Source: J051 sp040289295
GTDB lineage: Bacteria; Armatimonadota; Fimbriimonadia; Fimbriimonadales; ATM1
Direction of reading: 5' to 3'
Assembly (NCBI GenBank): GCA_040289295.1
Contig: PSLA01000020.1
Span: 1 to 42,346, forward strand
DNA length: 42,346 nucleotides
Shown here: piece by piece, positions 8,544-16,549 of the stretch
Layout: every line of letters starts with the position of its first letter
How positions within the stretch are numbered: the first letter of the stretch is position 1
Notes under the pieces: generated by a model
Database searches by the model: none
Told to the model about the DNA's origin: nothing
Seen by the model: only the letters and a program-made list of their open reading frames with translations
Position numbers and translations under genes: made by a program

Positions 8544-9353
8544 ATGGCATCTGAGGCACACCGCAAGACGGATGACGCAGCCGACCAGAGCACACCGTCG
8601 CTCGAACCGCAGACGGCAGCCGAGAGCGTCGAGATGGGAGACCGCTTCCGGCGCAGGGGCGACCTCGACAGCGCCGTTCGCTACTACAAGCGAGCGATCC
8701 AGCAGGACGGGGACAGCCCGTTGCCACGCATGCGACTTGCGGAAGCGTACGAGTCAAAGGAACTCAATGCCAAGGCGGCAGAACAGTATGAGAAGTTGCT
8801 TAAGAAGAACGACACGTTCGCCGAAGCGCACGTGGGCCTTGCCGACGTGTACCGGCGCTTTGGCAAGCACAAGGCGGCAATCTTGCGACTCAGCCGTGCA
8901 TGCGAACTCGAGCCGGACAATGCGTACTATTGGTTTCGCCTTGCTGAAGCGTGCGCGAAGGCAGGGCGGAAGCGGGAGGCGGTTGAGCCCGCAACCAAAG
9001 CAGCGCTGATCGATGCCGACGACCCGTTCTATCACGCATGGCTGGGCGACCTGTTGCTTGCCCTCGGGCAGCCTGCCGACGCGGTGATGTGCTTTGAGAC
9101 CGCGATTGCGCTGGACCGGGAGGACGCAGGGCTGCAGGTGAAGCTCGCCGCCGCGCTGTGCGTCCTCGACCGCTACCACGACGCACGGACTGCCGTCGAG
9201 CGCGCCTGTGCCCTTCAGCCGCAGAACACTCTATACGCGGCGATGAAGTGCGACGTGATCGCCATGTGCGGCGCCGAGGCTCCGCCAACGCCCATACTGG
9301 ACGCGTACGATCAGTGCGAGTTGCGCCGTTGGCGCAGCCTTGCCGGTCTCTGA
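8544..9353 (+). CDS. TPR repeat protein
   Basis: From the ATG at 8544 (an in-frame TTG at 8540 region is two codons earlier) the protein has about 269 aa. After a hydrophilic N-terminus of about 30 residues it is built of about six 34-residue TPR units, e.g. GDRFRRRGDLDSAVRYYKRA, YEKLLKKNDTFAEAHVGLAD and LGDLLLALGQPADAVMCFE. Such repeats make protein-binding superhelices; no enzyme domain or membrane segment is present. It lies 17 bp after dtd and abuts the ferredoxin gene. The partner cannot be told from sequence. Confidence 0.82.
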   Translation: MASEAHRKTDDAADQSTPSLEPQTAAESVEMGDRFRRRGDLDSAVRYYKRAIQQDGDSPLPRMRLAEAYESKELNAKAAEQYEKLLKKNDTFAEAHVGLADVYRRFGKHKAAILRLSRACELEPDNAYYWFRLAEACAKAGRKREAVEPATKAALIDADDPFYHAWLGDLLLALGQPADAVMCFETAIALDREDAGLQVKLAAALCVLDRYHDARTAVERACALQPQNTLYAAMKCDVIAMCGAEAPPTPILDAYDQCELRRWRSLAGL

Positions 9354-9363
9354 GGTTTTGAAC

Positions 9364-9612
9364 TTGGACGAGAAGCGAGTCTTAAACCTAACGATTTCGA
9401 TCGACCGCGAGCTTTGCATCGGCAGCGGGAACTGCGTGAAGGTTGCGCCGGAGGTGTTCGTTCTCGACGAGACGTCCACGTCCACGTTTCGCGAAGGAAC
9501 TGCGTCGTGCGACCGCGACCGCCTAATTGACGCCTGCCGCGTCTGCCCGACCAACGCAATCCGTTGTGTCGACGACGACGGCAACGTGCTTGCGCCCGAG
9601 CCGTTGGATTGA
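9364..9612 (+). CDS. Small [3Fe-4S]-type ferredoxin
   Basis: The protein has 82 aa from the TTG at 9364, which has GAGG about 8 bases upstream; a TTG at 9340 would overlap the TPR gene. The cluster motif is CIGSGNC ... CRVCPTNAI. The second ligand position of the usual CxxCxxC is Ser, so three Cys remain, as in the single [3Fe-4S] ferredoxins that often serve cytochrome P450 enzymes. It transfers electrons in the cytoplasm. No P450 or obvious reductase partner is in the window, so its pathway is unknown. Confidence 0.85.
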   Translation: MDEKRVLNLTISIDRELCIGSGNCVKVAPEVFVLDETSTSTFREGTASCDRDRLIDACRVCPTNAIRCVDDDGNVLAPEPLD

Positions 9613-9721
9613 CGACAGACAGGGGAAGCATCTGACACGGCGCTCCCCTTCAGAGATCGAGTGTTCCGTCGTAGGGTTGCGGACAATACACCTGGGGCGT
9701 TGTGGGTGAATGAGGTAAATC

Positions 9722-10627
9722 TTGCGCTTGATGCTTCCCATAACCGGTACGTTCCTCGACGAAATAACGCATGACATCCCCTCGCAGAACTGGGGCGTCG
9801 AGGAGTGGCGACGCGAGTTCGACTTGTACTCGCGAATCGGCATAGACACCGTCATCCTGATTCGAGCAGGATACAAGAACCGCTGTGTGTTCCCAAGCCG
9901 CAGCGTGCCGGGCCTACTGCCTGCCTACGACGACCTCGCGGAGACCTTCCTCTCGCTCGCAGACGAGAGAGACATGGCGTTGTTCTTTGGACTCTATGAC
10001 TCGGGCTTCCACTGGCTCCGGTCGAGTTGGTGGAAGGAGGTTGACCTGAACCGAGCATTCATCGAGGAAGTGGTAGAGCGCTACGCCGATCATCCATCCT
10101 TTCGTGGTTGGTATCTCTGCCACGAGGTCGGCAGAAACGATCTGCACGTAGTCGAGTTGATTCGACACCTTGGCGAGGCGTGCAAAGTGGCAAAGGCTGT
10201 CCCGACTCTCATCTCGCCGTACCCTCACGGCCCGCGCCAGGGAGGGGAAGGCTTGACCCTTGACGAAACCTTCGATCACTGGGAGCGCATCTTCACAGAC
10301 GTGCGCGACATTCTCGACTTCTGCGCCTTCCAGGACGGGCAGGTGCACTACGAGGAAGTCCCCCGACTGATGCAGGGATTGGGGGAACTCGGCAAGCGAC
10401 ACGGCATCAGGATGTGGGCGAACGTCGAGTCGTTTGCGCGGGACATGCCGATTCGGTTCCCTCCGGCAGATTGGCGCAACCTGCGATGGAAGTTGGAGGC
10501 GGCATCGCCCCATGTCGAGAAGATTATCACGTTCGAGTTTGCGCATTTCCTCTCGCCGCACTCGTGCTATCCGGCTGCGCACAACCTGTTCCGGCGCTAC
10601 GCGGAGCACTTCGGCTTGAGCGTGTAG
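9722..10627 (+). CDS. DUF4434 (glycosidase-like TIM-barrel) protein
   Basis: The protein has about 301 aa. The N-terminus ITGTFLDEITHDIPSQNWG, followed by EEWRREFDLYSRIGIDTVIL, is typical of DUF4434, a family of glycoside-hydrolase-like (beta/alpha)8 barrels. Further barrel strands are visible as ALFFGLYDSG, FRGWYLCHEVGR (a possible acid residue) and IRMWANVESF. There is no signal peptide. The TTG at 9722 follows GAGGT; ATG at 9731 is an alternative. The gene is separated by about 110 bp from the ferredoxin and ends 12 bp before the convergent E2 gene. Substrate unknown. Confidence 0.7.
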   Translation: MRLMLPITGTFLDEITHDIPSQNWGVEEWRREFDLYSRIGIDTVILIRAGYKNRCVFPSRSVPGLLPAYDDLAETFLSLADERDMALFFGLYDSGFHWLRSSWWKEVDLNRAFIEEVVERYADHPSFRGWYLCHEVGRNDLHVVELIRHLGEACKVAKAVPTLISPYPHGPRQGGEGLTLDETFDHWERIFTDVRDILDFCAFQDGQVHYEEVPRLMQGLGELGKRHGIRMWANVESFARDMPIRFPPADWRNLRWKLEAASPHVEKIITFEFAHFLSPHSCYPAAHNLFRRYAEHFGLSV

Positions 10628-10638
10628 CTTCCCCGGCA

Positions 10639-11907
10639 CTACGCGAGCAGCAGCGTCGGCGATTCGAGGTACTTCCGAACAGCGCGCAAGAACTTTGCAC
10701 CGACCGCGCCATCAATGATGCGGTGGTCGAAGCTTCCAGTCATCTTCATCCGCCATCTGGGCCCGATGACCTCCTTGCCGTTCTCTTCGAGCACGACCGC
10801 CACTCGCTTGGCCGTCCCAACCGCTACGACCGCGCCATTCGGCTGGTTGATCACCGCGGCAAAAGAGTCCACGTCGTACATGCCCATGTTGCTAACGACA
10901 AAGGTTGCGCCGGTCAGTTCGTCGGGCGTCAAGCGGTTGTCGCGGGCCTTCTGCACCATCTGCTTCACCTCTAGTGCGAGCGCGCGGAGTGATTTGGATT
11001 CGCAGTTCTTCACCACCGGCAGCGTGAGTCCGTCCTCTACCGCTGTGAGCACGCCGATGTTCACCTCACTGTACTCGTGGCGTTTTCCGTCTTGAAAGCT
11101 CGCGTTGATATGAGGCTGTTCCACCAGCGCCATCGCGCATGCCTTGACGATGAAGTCGTTCAGGCTGAGCTTCTCATCGGGGTTCTCTTCGTTCATCCAA
11201 GCTCGCAGGCGCTGCAACTCCTCGACGTCGCAGTCCACAGTTACATAGTAGTGCGGAATTGTCTGTTTCGATTCGGCCGTGCGTTGAGCGGTGATGCGCT
11301 GCAAGTTCGTCAGAGGCACCTCGCGAGCCTCGAGGGCAGCGGGTCGAGCAGAAGCAGCGGGCGCCGGCTTGGCGGGCGGCTTCGCTCCGGTCCCTTCGGC
11401 TGCGGCGAGCACGTCCTTCTCGATAATCCGCCCACCCGGCCCGGAGCCTCTCAGCGAGCGCAGGTTAACACCTTTCTGCCTTGCCAACTTCCTCGCCAGC
11501 GGTGATGCGATGACCCTTTCGCCATTGCCGTCCGGCGCCTCGACCACGGCGGTCGTGGTCTGCGCGCCGGGGCGCTCGGTGTGTTGCTCTCGCTTGTGTG
11601 CCTTCGCGGGCGCAGGGCTTGGCGCGGCTTCTCGCTCCTTTCCGGCGCCCCAGCCGTCGGGAACGGACTCGCCATCCCCCAAGACGAGAGCGATAGGCTC
11701 GCCGACAGGGACGCTGTCGCCTTCCTGGATGAGGAAACCAGCGAGCGTGCCCGTACCGGGACTCTCCATCTCAACGGTCGCCTTGTCCGTTTGGATGCTG
11801 GCGATCGGCTCGCCTTCCGCGACCTTTTCGCCCTCTTTCTTCAGCCACTCGACGAGCGTGCCCTCCTCCATGGCATCGCCCATCTTTGGCATCGTGACTT
11901 CGACCAT
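10639..11907 (-). CDS. Dihydrolipoamide acyltransferase, E2 of a 2-oxoacid dehydrogenase complex
   Basis: The E2 core subunit passes the acyl group from lipoate to CoA. The protein has 422 aa: lipoyl domain (1-77) with lipoylated Lys in TDKATVEMES (K42); Ala/Pro-rich linker; peripheral subunit-binding domain (about 133-168, ASPLARKLARQKGV...GSGPGGRIIEKDV); catalytic CAT-like domain (about 195-422) with the active-site SFDHRIIDGA (His about 395, Asp about 399). Pyruvate, 2-oxoglutarate and branched-chain versions cannot be separated safely; the sequence is closest in feel to pyruvate/branched-chain type E2. The ATG at 11907 is 11 bp after the stop of the DUF255 gene. E1 and E3 are not in the window. 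Confidence 0.88.
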   Translation of the reverse strand: MVEVTMPKMGDAMEEGTLVEWLKKEGEKVAEGEPIASIQTDKATVEMESPGTGTLAGFLIQEGDSVPVGEPIALVLGDGESVPDGWGAGKEREAAPSPAPAKAHKREQHTERPGAQTTTAVVEAPDGNGERVIASPLARKLARQKGVNLRSLRGSGPGGRIIEKDVLAAAEGTGAKPPAKPAPAASARPAALEAREVPLTNLQRITAQRTAESKQTIPHYYVTVDCDVEELQRLRAWMNEENPDEKLSLNDFIVKACAMALVEQPHINASFQDGKRHEYSEVNIGVLTAVEDGLTLPVVKNCESKSLRALALEVKQMVQKARDNRLTPDELTGATFVVSNMGMYDVDSFAAVINQPNGAVVAVGTAKRVAVVLEENGKEVIGPRWRMKMTGSFDHRIIDGAVGAKFLRAVRKYLESPTLLLA

Positions 11908-11918
11908 CTCCGCGGATG

Positions 11919-13965
11919 TTACCTTCGCCAGGCGAGTGGAATCTCCACTTCCTCGGCGGGGAGACACTCTCGGTCGGAGCACACTTGAAAACGCAAGAAG
12001 GCGCGAGCCTCGCCTTCCGCCCCAGCGGGGGGTTCACCGGAGAACTCGATGCTCGCGCGCTGTTGCCCGCCCTCCCCTGCGTGGCGAACCACGACCCCCG
12101 ATAAGCCGTGCACCTTGAGGCGCACGCCCGGTTGCACAACCCATCCATCTGGCGCTTCGACCGTGACTGTGTACGCCGCCTTGCCCTCCGACACCTCCGC
12201 CGTCTTCGGGAACAGAATAACCTTGGGAATGGGCACTGCGCCTCTGCTCGTTCTGCCGCCCAGTCGGGTCAAGGCGAGGAAGGCGCGCCACAGCATCGCA
12301 GTCGCGCTTGGTGCCTTAACCATCCATCCCGATACCCGCTCGATGTCCCGCCTTGCAACCTCCTTCTCACCGAGCGCCACCGAGCATAGAACAGCGTACC
12401 CGTACTGGCTCGGTAAAGCCGAATCGAGCAATGGCACGCTTCGCCCGAGAGGGGAGTTGTGCTCGGCTGCGCTCAGCGTCCATCCGGAGTCGTCCCGCAA
12501 TTCTTCCTTCAAGAAGGCATAGATCCCTCGCGCCGCTTCGCGATATGCGCCTCCGAGCTGCAGCAGTCCGTGAACGAAGTAGGCGGCGTCGAGAAACGGC
12601 TTGCCGAGCGCCCTGTCACCGGACAGGTGATGTGGAAGCGGTTCTTGCGACAGCCAGGCGTCGGCGCAACGCTTTGCTTCGTTAACGAAACCGGCGACAG
12701 CCAGCGCTCGAATTGCCAATCCGTTCCACGGGAGAAGGCGCTTGTCGTCGAGGGCGGGTCGCGGCCTCGTCTCACGAATTGCGCGAAGCGCCTCCAGTTC
12801 CTCTCTGAAGCGCTCGCCGAGCGACTCACGCGCGTGTAGCACGCTTGCGCCGGTTCTTTGCCCCGTTGCTTCCTCTCGGAAGTTGCCCTCCTCGGTCAGG
12901 CCGTATGCCTGGATGAAGTCCTCCGCAGCACCGCCGAGCACCTGCCGAACCTCGTCAGTGGTCCACATGTAGAACGCGCCTTCGCCTCCCTCCGAGTCGG
13001 CGTCTATTGCGGAGTAGAGCGTGCCATCCGGGGCGGTCATCTCTTTGGCGAGGAACCGCGCCGTCTCGGCGGCGACGTCGATGAACTCTTGTCGCTGCAG
13101 GATGCGCCCGCCTCGGGCATACGCCTCGAGCAGCAAGGCGTTGTCGTAGAGCATCTTCTCGAAGTGAGGAAGGTGCCACTCGGCATCGGTGGAGTAGCGA
13201 TGGAAGCCGCCGCCGACGTGGTCTCGGATGCCGCCGAGCATCATGCCTTCGAGCGTTCGGTCGACGAACTCGCGGGCATCCAGAAGTTCGCGGTTCTCNN
13301 NNNNNNNNNNNNNNNNNNNNNNNNNNNNNNNNNNNNNNGCGGTGGGAACTTGGGCGAACCAAAATAGCCGCCATGTTTTCGATCAAATCGGCTGAGCATT
13401 GCCCTGATAGCTTGCTTGAGTCGTTCAACGGTGACCTCTGCAGGCTGGATGGTAATCCGGTTCGCCTCCTCGACCGCGCGCGCCAGCTCCTTCGCGGCGG
13501 CTTCGAGACTCGCTCGCTCTTGGCTCCAAGCCCGAATGACGGACGCCAGCAACGTTCGGAAGCCCGGGTGGTCGGCCCTGTCCTCTTTGGGAAAGTAGGT
13601 GCCAAGGAAGAACGGCTCCCCGGTCGGCAGGAGGAACGCCGATAGCGGCCAGCCCCCGCCACCACGCGTCAGTTGCAGCGCCGTCATGTATGCCTCGTCT
13701 ACGTCCGGTCGCTCCTCGCGGTCAACCTTGATGCAGACGAAGTACTCGTTGAGAAGCGCCGCGACCTCCGGGTCTTCGAACGCCTCGTGCTCCATCACGT
13801 GGCACCAATGGCAAGCGCTGTNNNNNNNNNNNNNNNNNNNNNNNNNNNNNNNNNNNNNNNNNNNNNNNNNNATGCCTCTTCGTCCCACGGCTGCCACCAC
13901 ACCGGGTTGTCGGCGTGCTGGCGAAGGTAAGGGCTGGCGGCGCCTGCGAGCCGGTTCTTGCTCAT
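11919..13965 (-). CDS. DUF255 thioredoxin-like/six-hairpin protein (YyaL/SPATA20 family) with DsbD-alpha-like tail
   Basis: The gene is interrupted by two N gaps (13299-13338, 13822-13871) and the frame differs on the two sides of the first, so I join three pieces. The N-terminus from ATG 13965 reads MSKNRLAGAASPYLRQHADN, the family start. After the second gap come SACHWCHVMEHEAFED (thioredoxin-like redox motif) and VDREERPDVDEAYM. After the first gap come the barrel motifs GGGFHRYSTDAEWHLPHFEK and LPWNGLAIRALA. The last about 90 residues are unusual: a beta-rich region ending FLRFQVCSDRECLPAEEVEI, resembling the N-terminal alpha domain of DsbD. The role of the family is uncertain (redox or sugar-related). 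Co-directional with E2. Confidence 0.82.
13299..13338. other. Assembly gap (40 N)
   Basis: Forty N inside the DUF255 gene. The reading frame on the left and right differs by a non-multiple of three, and by family comparison more residues should be missing than 40 nt allow, so the true gap length is probably larger. Confidence 0.97.
13822..13871. other. Assembly gap (50 N)
   Basis: Fifty N in the 5' part of the DUF255 gene, hiding the segment between the WWQPW...DEEA region and the SACHWCHV motif. Confidence 0.97.
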
Positions 13966-14000
13966 GATGGGCATGCTACCACCGGAACAGTGCCGTCTGG

Positions 14001-14072
14001 CTCGCGAGGACGCTCACGCTCCCTGGGCGTTTGCCGGCTTTTGGAGGGAGGGCGAGCGTCCCGTGAGCCTAC
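14001..14072. repeat. Pair of GAGCGTCC-type repeats, back to back
   Basis: Two related copies in inverted orientation: 14001-14024 (CGAGGACGCTCACGCTCCCT, minus) and 14045-14072 (AGGGAGGGCGAGCGTCCC, plus), separated by 20 bp. The order is opposite to that in the 82-bp elements, as if two elements met end to end. The pair lies between the DUF255 start and the infC promoter. Confidence 0.8.
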
Positions 14073-14118
14073 ACGTCCTGGCAGCTTCCGAGGCCTCCCG
14101 TAAGGGCACGCTGACGCG

Positions 14119-14147
14119 TTGCGGCGAGCATGCCAATAAGGTATACT
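14119..14147 (+). promoter_or_regulatory. Sigma-70-type promoter for infC-rpmI
   Basis: TTGCGG (14119-14124) and TATACT (14142-14147) are separated by exactly 17 bp. Transcription would start near 14154, about 40 bases before the infC start codon. Confidence 0.6.
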
Positions 14148-14195
14148 GGGACACAGCATTGCAAGGAGGATCACGCCGAGCAGAGGTGAGTAGCC

Positions 14196-14819
14196 ATTAG
14201 AAGAAGGCCCCAGCGCCCGGTACGGCCGGAACCGGGTCCAGTTATCAACGAAAAGTGCCTTCGCTTCCCGGACGTGCGTCTGATAGACGCCGAAGGGAAG
14301 CAAGCCGGCATCGTGCGCACGATGGAGGCTCTCCGCATGGCACGGGAGGCAGCCCTTGATTTGGTTCTCGTCGCCCCGAACGCCTCGCCACCCGTGTGCC
14401 GCATCGTAGACTACGGGAAGCACAAGTACGAGCTGGGCAAAAAGCAAAAAGAGAGCAAAGCAAAGCGCAAGGTCCAGGATGTCAAGAGCATCAAACTCAC
14501 CCCCAGCACGGCCGGCGCTGACCTTGAGGTGCGCCTAAAGCGGACGCGCAAGTTCCTCCAGGAGGGCCATAAGGTAAAATTCACCGTCCGGTTCCGCTCT
14601 CGGGAGCACACGCACCCCGAGATCGCTGAGGCGAAGTTGCAATGGATACTGGACCATCTGGATCTCCCGATCCAGATCGAGAGACCGGCGGGAATCGAAG
14701 GGCGACAGATGACCCTGGTCATCAGCCCCGGCAAGAAACCGACTACGAAGAAGGAAAAGAGCAATGGCGAAGTTCAAGACGTGCAAGACAGCGGCAAAGC
14801 GGTTCAAGATAACGGGTAG
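14196..14819 (+). CDS. infC: Translation initiation factor IF-3 (AUU start)
   Basis: IF-3 binds the 30S subunit and checks start codon and initiator tRNA. The first standard start in frame (GTG 14274) would cut off the conserved N-terminal strand VINEKCLRFPDVRLID, and an in-frame TGA closes the frame at 14187. The only reasonable start between is ATT at 14196, five bases after GAGGTGAG (14183-14190). E. coli infC also starts with AUU, which makes IF-3 limit its own synthesis; the same control is likely here. The protein has 207 aa with GKQAGIVRTMEALRMAREA and the C-terminal domain ending ERPAGIEGRQMTLVISPGK. The C-terminus is extended and overlaps rpmI by 56 nt. Confidence 0.92.
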   Translation: MRRRPQRPVRPEPGPVINEKCLRFPDVRLIDAEGKQAGIVRTMEALRMAREAALDLVLVAPNASPPVCRIVDYGKHKYELGKKQKESKAKRKVQDVKSIKLTPSTAGADLEVRLKRTRKFLQEGHKVKFTVRFRSREHTHPEIAEAKLQWILDHLDLPIQIERPAGIEGRQMTLVISPGKKPTTKKEKSNGEVQDVQDSGKAVQDNG

Positions 14820-14958
14820 CGGCAAAATTCGCCGCCGGAAGGCGTACAACAACCACATGTTCCTGCATAAGAGCGGCTCGCAGAAGCGCCGCCTCGACCA
14901 GGAAGCGCCCCTGGCTCCCGGCGAGGAGCGGAGGGTGCGACGCTTGCTCGGCCTCTGA
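14764..14958 (+). CDS. rpmI: 50S ribosomal protein L35
   Basis: L35 is a small basic protein of the large subunit. The protein has 64 aa and fits the family: MAKFKTCKTAAKRFKITGSG then KIRRRKAYNNHMF and a C-terminal RVRRLLGL. The usual SHLLTKKS stretch is changed to NNHMFLHKSGS. It starts inside infC (56-nt overlap), with AAGGAAAAGAG as ribosome-binding site, so its translation is probably coupled to infC. Normally rplT (L20) follows; here the next gene is on the opposite strand 10 bp away and rplT must be elsewhere. Confidence 0.93.
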   Translation: MAKFKTCKTAAKRFKITGSGKIRRRKAYNNHMFLHKSGSQKRRLDQEAPLAPGEERRVRRLLGL

Positions 14959-14968
14959 GGGCTGTCGC

Positions 14969-15742
14969 TTACCAATTCGGCGGCGGCGCCATGACCCAGG
15001 CAATTCCCGGCCCCTCGTGTACCGCAAGGATGTTGGTGAGCCGCCGTCCGGGCAAAACCAGGTAGCTGCCACGCCAGTACATGCCGGTTGACGTGCCTCC
15101 ATCCAATGCGATGGCGCTCCGCACCTTGTAGGTCTTCATTGCGGCTGCCAAGTCTCGCATGTACACGCTCTCGGAGGTCGCCATCAGTACGAGCTTGTTC
15201 GCCTCCGTTACCCCGACGCCAACGCGTCTGGCGGCTGACCACACGCGGCGGTCCTTAAACCTTTGCCCCATGGGGTAGGCAAAGAACTCTCCTGCGTTCA
15301 ATATGCGCACGCCGCCGCGGATAACGAGCCGGTACAACCCTGGGTCGAGGCGTTTGTCGTGGGGCGGATCAATCACTGATGCTCGATTGAAGAAGTCAAT
15401 GACAAGCGCGCTGCCACGATTCCCTGGCCATAACTCGCGCCCCTCGGAAACGATTGCGCCTATCGGCCGGCTCGTACGGATGTCGAAGAAGGTACCGCTA
15501 ACTGCAGCAGTCGGCGAGGTACGCGCAACCATGCTGCTGAACGCTTCTGCCTTGCCACGGTTGGCGTTCACCTGCGCCGACACGCGTACGTTGTCCGAGT
15601 TCAGGTTTACGACCACGACGTGAAACCACTTTCCATTAACGTTTATCTTCTCATAGGCGATCGCCCCGTAGGATGGGACGACTGCCGCCGCCGAAAGGAA
15701 GAGAAACAAGCCCGCTCTCATCTGCCTCACAGAACCCAGCAT
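14969..15742 (-). CDS. Exported phosphodiester glycosidase (NAGPA/DUF2233) family protein
   Basis: The protein has 257 aa with a signal peptide (about 1-26, RAGLFLFLSAAAVVPSYGA). The body fits the NAGPA domain of N-acetylglucosamine-1-phosphodiester alpha-N-acetylglucosaminidase and bacterial relatives such as YigE/EpsL-type proteins: SGTFFDIRTSRPIGAIV, VRGGV-like IRGGVRILN, RRVGVGVTEANKLVLM and the strongly conserved SAIALDGGTSTGMYWRG. Members cleave sugar phosphodiesters or act in polysaccharide metabolism; the substrate here is unknown. The ATG at 15742 is used; an ATG seven codons on would also leave a good signal. Last of three minus-strand genes for exported proteins. Confidence 0.85.
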   Translation of the reverse strand: MLGSVRQMRAGLFLFLSAAAVVPSYGAIAYEKINVNGKWFHVVVVNLNSDNVRVSAQVNANRGKAEAFSSMVARTSPTAAVSGTFFDIRTSRPIGAIVSEGRELWPGNRGSALVIDFFNRASVIDPPHDKRLDPGLYRLVIRGGVRILNAGEFFAYPMGQRFKDRRVWSAARRVGVGVTEANKLVLMATSESVYMRDLAAAMKTYKVRSAIALDGGTSTGMYWRGSYLVLPGRRLTNILAVHEGPGIAWVMAPPPNW

Positions 15743-15792
15743 TCTACTGCTAAGTGTCGGACGGGTTGGGGCCGGCGAATAGGTCTGGCGTC

Positions 15793-16512
15793 TCAGAGCA
15801 GTGGCTCTTCGATGAATTGCAAATCAGGCGCGAACACGCCGCTTCCGCCTTCGATCCCTCGTATCACCACAAGGTAGACCTTGCCACCTTCCACGGTTAC
15901 CCCAGTCTTCGTGAAGAGGGTTCCACTCATCAGGCCCGCGATGCGAACCTCGAAGTTGTAAGTACCGCCGGCCAGAAGAAACTCCTTGAAGTCTGCAAAC
16001 GGCAGGTCGGAGATTTCGGGCGCGATCTTGCCGCTGCGGAGGACGTCGACGTTCGGGGACTGCCGCCCCGCCGTGCGTACGAAGCCGTGCAACACGATGA
16101 GCCGGGCGTTGTTGCCTCCCGGGCGGTTCCGGTTCACGTTGACGGGCACCATGCGGGCGAGTGGCTGTTGCGCCCCTGCGTTGGCGGCTCCTATCGCTAC
16201 GATGTGATGGCTCTGTTTCTGCCGAGGGATTTCCGCCAGCGAGTCCACGATGTTCTGGGTTCCGGCTCGAAAGAGGTCGAAGAAGTAGAGCTCCTGCCCA
16301 GTCGTCAGGTTGTCGTAATCCGGAGTGGATCCGCCGTAGCCTACGCTCACGGCATACGGTTCCTGGTTCAGATTCAGGTCGACACCGCCAGGCAGGTCGA
16401 CGACGTTGTTCGTGAATCGCACGAAGAAGTCCGTTGAGATTTTGCCTCCACCGCATCCGATGGCGGCAAGGCAGATTCCGGCGGCTGCGAGCCGTGCAAA
16501 CCCGTGTTTCAT
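15793..16512 (-). CDS. DUF4397 domain lipoprotein
   Basis: From ATG 16512 the protein has 239 aa. The N-terminus MKHGFARLAAAGICLAAIGC is a lipoprotein signal with Cys20 as likely lipid anchor. The mature part fits two DUF4397-type beta domains: VRFTNNVVDLPGGVDLNLN, YGGSTPDYDNLTTGQEL and, in the second half, ARLIVLHGFVRTAG followed by NVDVLRSGK. DUF4397 is found in many cell-surface proteins; its function is unknown. It starts 37 bp after the M14 peptidase gene and ends 50 bp before the NAGPA gene. The longer start at 16611 would overlap the peptidase and hide the signal peptide. Confidence 0.75.
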   Translation of the reverse strand: MKHGFARLAAAGICLAAIGCGGGKISTDFFVRFTNNVVDLPGGVDLNLNQEPYAVSVGYGGSTPDYDNLTTGQELYFFDLFRAGTQNIVDSLAEIPRQKQSHHIVAIGAANAGAQQPLARMVPVNVNRNRPGGNNARLIVLHGFVRTAGRQSPNVDVLRSGKIAPEISDLPFADFKEFLLAGGTYNFEVRIAGLMSGTLFTKTGVTVEGGKVYLVVIRGIEGGSGVFAPDLQFIEEPLL

Positions 16513-16549
16513 CCTTGGTATTGACGCGCGAGTATACCGATTCGCACCC

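Noticed and set aside
9364..9612. Missing second Cys of the ferredoxin motif as damage
   Set aside because: Loss of that ligand is normal in [3Fe-4S] ferredoxins of this type.
11291..12118. 275-aa plus-strand ORF
   Set aside because: It is Ser/Ala/Pro-rich antisense shadow of the E2 gene.
13241..13300. Frame change in the DUF255 gene as a true frameshift
   Set aside because: The change lies across an N gap of unreliable length, so an intact gene is the simpler reading.
14274..14276. GTG as the start of infC
   Set aside because: It would delete the conserved first strand of IF-3 and has no ribosome-binding site, whereas ATT 14196 has a good one.
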